From Candidatus Aenigmatarchaeota archaeon (lineage in GTDB: Archaea > Aenigmatarchaeota > Aenigmatarchaeia > DAOWOJ01): a DNA stretch of 6,042 bases. A program made the position numbers and the translations under genes. Under the pieces are notes generated by a model. That model worked only from the letters and a program-made list of their open reading frames with translations, made no database searches and had not been told where the DNA came from. The DNA lies in the NCBI GenBank assembly GCA_030642125.1, contig DAOWOJ010000026.1:1-6042 (forward strand), written 5' to 3'. The number at the start of each line of letters is the position of its first letter. Positions within the stretch are counted from its first letter, which is position 1. Shown here in pieces: positions 4,662-6,042 of this stretch.

Positions 4662-6042
4662 TTATTTGATTGAGTTCCGTTTTTTATATATTATATTTCC
4701 AACTTTTACAATTTCCATAAATATAAATGTTGAAAATGCGGCTGAAATACAAATTAATATGTCCATTATTCCTAATGTTGTAAGTCCAAATGCATTCTGT
4801 AAAGTTGGTACATATAAAACTGCAGCCGAAACAAAAGTTATAATTATTGTTGAAATAATCAGCCATTTGTTGTTAAATATTTTAGATTTAATTATTGGTT
4901 CTTCAAGCGATTTAAAATTGTATGTATTAAATATGACCATGCCTATTATTGTTGTAAATACCATTGTTCTGGCTTTTTCAATGTTTGTGAATGGATCATA
5001 TGTTACAAATATTAAAAATGCAACCAAAGACATGAATATAGACAAGCTAAATACCAAAATAGAATTTTTTTTGGTTAATATTTTTTGTTTTGGTTTTCTT
5101 GGAGATTCTGACATAATATTCTTTCTGGCTTTATCCATACTCAATGCTATTGATGGCATTTCTTCATCGAACATGTTTATAAATAGAATTTGCAGTGTTA
5201 GCAATGGTAAATATTCAAATCCTAATAACACAATACCAAGAGATATTATAATAACTTCTGTAAAGTTTCTTGATATTAAATAACAAGTGAATTTTTCTAT
5301 ATTTTCGTATATTGTTCTCCCTTCTTTTACTGCTTTTACTATGTTTGCGAAATTGTCGTCTTGTAATATCATATCACTAGATTCTCTTGTTACATCTGTT
5401 CCTTTTATCCCCATTGCTATTCCGACATTAGCTTCTCTTATAGCTGGAGCGTCGTTTATTCCATCTCCTGTCATTGCGACGATATGGTTCATATTTTTTA
5501 GAGCTTTTACTATTTTTAGTTTGTGTTCAGGTTTTGTCCTTGCGTAAATTGATATTTTGTCAACAATTCTATTGAATTCTTTTTCATTTAATTTATCTAA
5601 TTTTTCTCCTGTTAATATTTTTTTATTTTTATTAAATAATCCAATTTGTTTTGCTATAGATTTTGTAGTTATTTCATTATCACCTGTTATAATTATAACT
5701 TTTATTCCAGCTTTTTCGCACATTTTTATTGATTCTTTAACTTCTTTTCTAGGTGGATCTATCATTCCTATTAATCCTAAGAATATTAAATCTTTTTCAA
5801 TATTTTTTTGTGCAGTTTCTTTCCTTGTTTTTTTGTATGCAATTCCCAATACTCGTAATGCATTATTAGCAAATTTTTTATTAATTTTCAATATCTTTTC
5901 AATATCTTTTCTTTCAAGTTTAATTTTTTTATCATGTTTTTGAATGTATTTACAATTGCTTAATATTACCTCAGGTGCTCCTTTTGAAAATATTATTTTT
6001 TCTTTTGCATTTTTATGTATTGTTGACATAAGTTTTCTTTCT
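4662..6042 (-). CDS. P2-like cation-transporting P-type ATPase, C-terminal part (N-terminus beyond window)
   Basis: ATP-driven cation pump of the plasma membrane. The frame is open to the edge: codons before the ATG at 6029 read ERKL, giving the family stretch ERKLMSTIH, so that ATG is internal and the true start lies outside. Counting from it, KGAPE (16-20) is the nucleotide-binding domain motif. DPPR (91-94), TGD (115-117) and TGDGINDAPA (187-196) belong to the phosphorylation domain; the DKTG phosphorylation site would lie upstream. Six membrane segments follow at about 247-270, 274-298, 322-344, 357-372, 388-410 and 418-443, matching M5-M10 of P2 pumps. M5 keeps N255 and E258, equivalents of Asn768 and Glu771 of the SERCA Ca2+ pump. 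M6 reads NMFDEEMP (285-292) where Ca2+ pumps have N-L-V-T-D-G-L-P. The cation is therefore uncertain (Ca2+, Mn2+, Na+ or H+). Confidence 0.93.
   Translation of the reverse strand, partial: ERKLMSTIHKNAKEKIIFSKGAPEVILSNCKYIQKHDKKIKLERKDIEKILKINKKFANNALRVLGIAYKKTRKETAQKNIEKDLIFLGLIGMIDPPRKEVKESIKMCEKAGIKVIIITGDNEITTKSIAKQIGLFNKNKKILTGEKLDKLNEKEFNRIVDKISIYARTKPEHKLKIVKALKNMNHIVAMTGDGINDAPAIREANVGIAMGIKGTDVTRESSDMILQDDNFANIVKAVKEGRTIYENIEKFTCYLISRNFTEVIIISLGIVLLGFEYLPLLTLQILFINMFDEEMPSIALSMDKARKNIMSESPRKPKQKILTKKNSILVFSLSIFMSLVAFLIFVTYDPFTNIEKARTMVFTTIIGMVIFNTYNFKSLEEPIIKSKIFNNKWLIISTIIITFVSAAVLYVPTLQNAFGLTTLGIMDILICISAAFSTFIFMEIVKVGNIIYKKRNSIK

Noticed and set aside
4666..5943. Several hydrophobic plus-strand frames (4666-5283, 5287-5547, 5557-5943)
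   Set aside because: They are antisense images of the ATPase, whose frame carries clear catalytic motifs and membrane helices.

Overview
This is an AT-rich window (roughly one quarter G+C by eye) that reads as archaeal. The best evidence is a tRNA gene broken up by introns that fit the bulge-helix-bulge (BHB) rules of the archaeal splicing endonuclease, with no encoded CCA. Archaeal-style TATA boxes lie close to start codons, and one gene is an MJ1255-like glycosyltransferase. Low G+C, short intergenic gaps and an odd tRNA would fit a DPANN-type archaeon, but lineage cannot be fixed from this window.

Layout. Bases 1-825 (minus) hold a nearly complete Na+/Ca2+-type exchanger that runs off the left edge. 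Thirty bases upstream of it, 856-1293 (minus) encodes an HSP20 small heat-shock protein with a strong ribosome binding site; the two look like one transcript. A 207-bp divergent spacer follows, and the leader of the next gene can fold into two adjacent hairpins. Bases 1501-2604 (plus) encode a GT-B glycosyltransferase. Bases 2715-2896 (plus) hold a serine tRNA (anticodon UGA), the most unusual object here. Its 83-nt mature sequence is recovered from 182 nt by removing introns at canonical positions 23/24, 30/31, 37/38 and 59/60. The anticodon sits on a 7-nt exon, and the 37/38 intron appears to carry a second intron inside it.

From 3030 to 4626 (plus) lies a two-gene operon with an 8-base overlap: a soluble PAS plus HAMP-like sensor protein, then a membrane-anchored staphylococcal-nuclease-type enzyme with a C-terminal OB-fold-like domain. 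Facing it, 4662-6042 (minus) is the C-terminal part of a P2-like cation-pumping P-type ATPase, cut by the right edge. Its sixth membrane helix has an atypical acidic ion-site motif.

No mobile element, CRISPR array or rRNA was seen. The protein genes are ordinary families: ion homeostasis, protein quality control, surface glycosylation, and nucleic-acid degradation at the cell surface. The tRNA is the feature that deserves attention. All intron boundaries come from base pairing worked out by hand and have not been tested by covariance models or RNA data.
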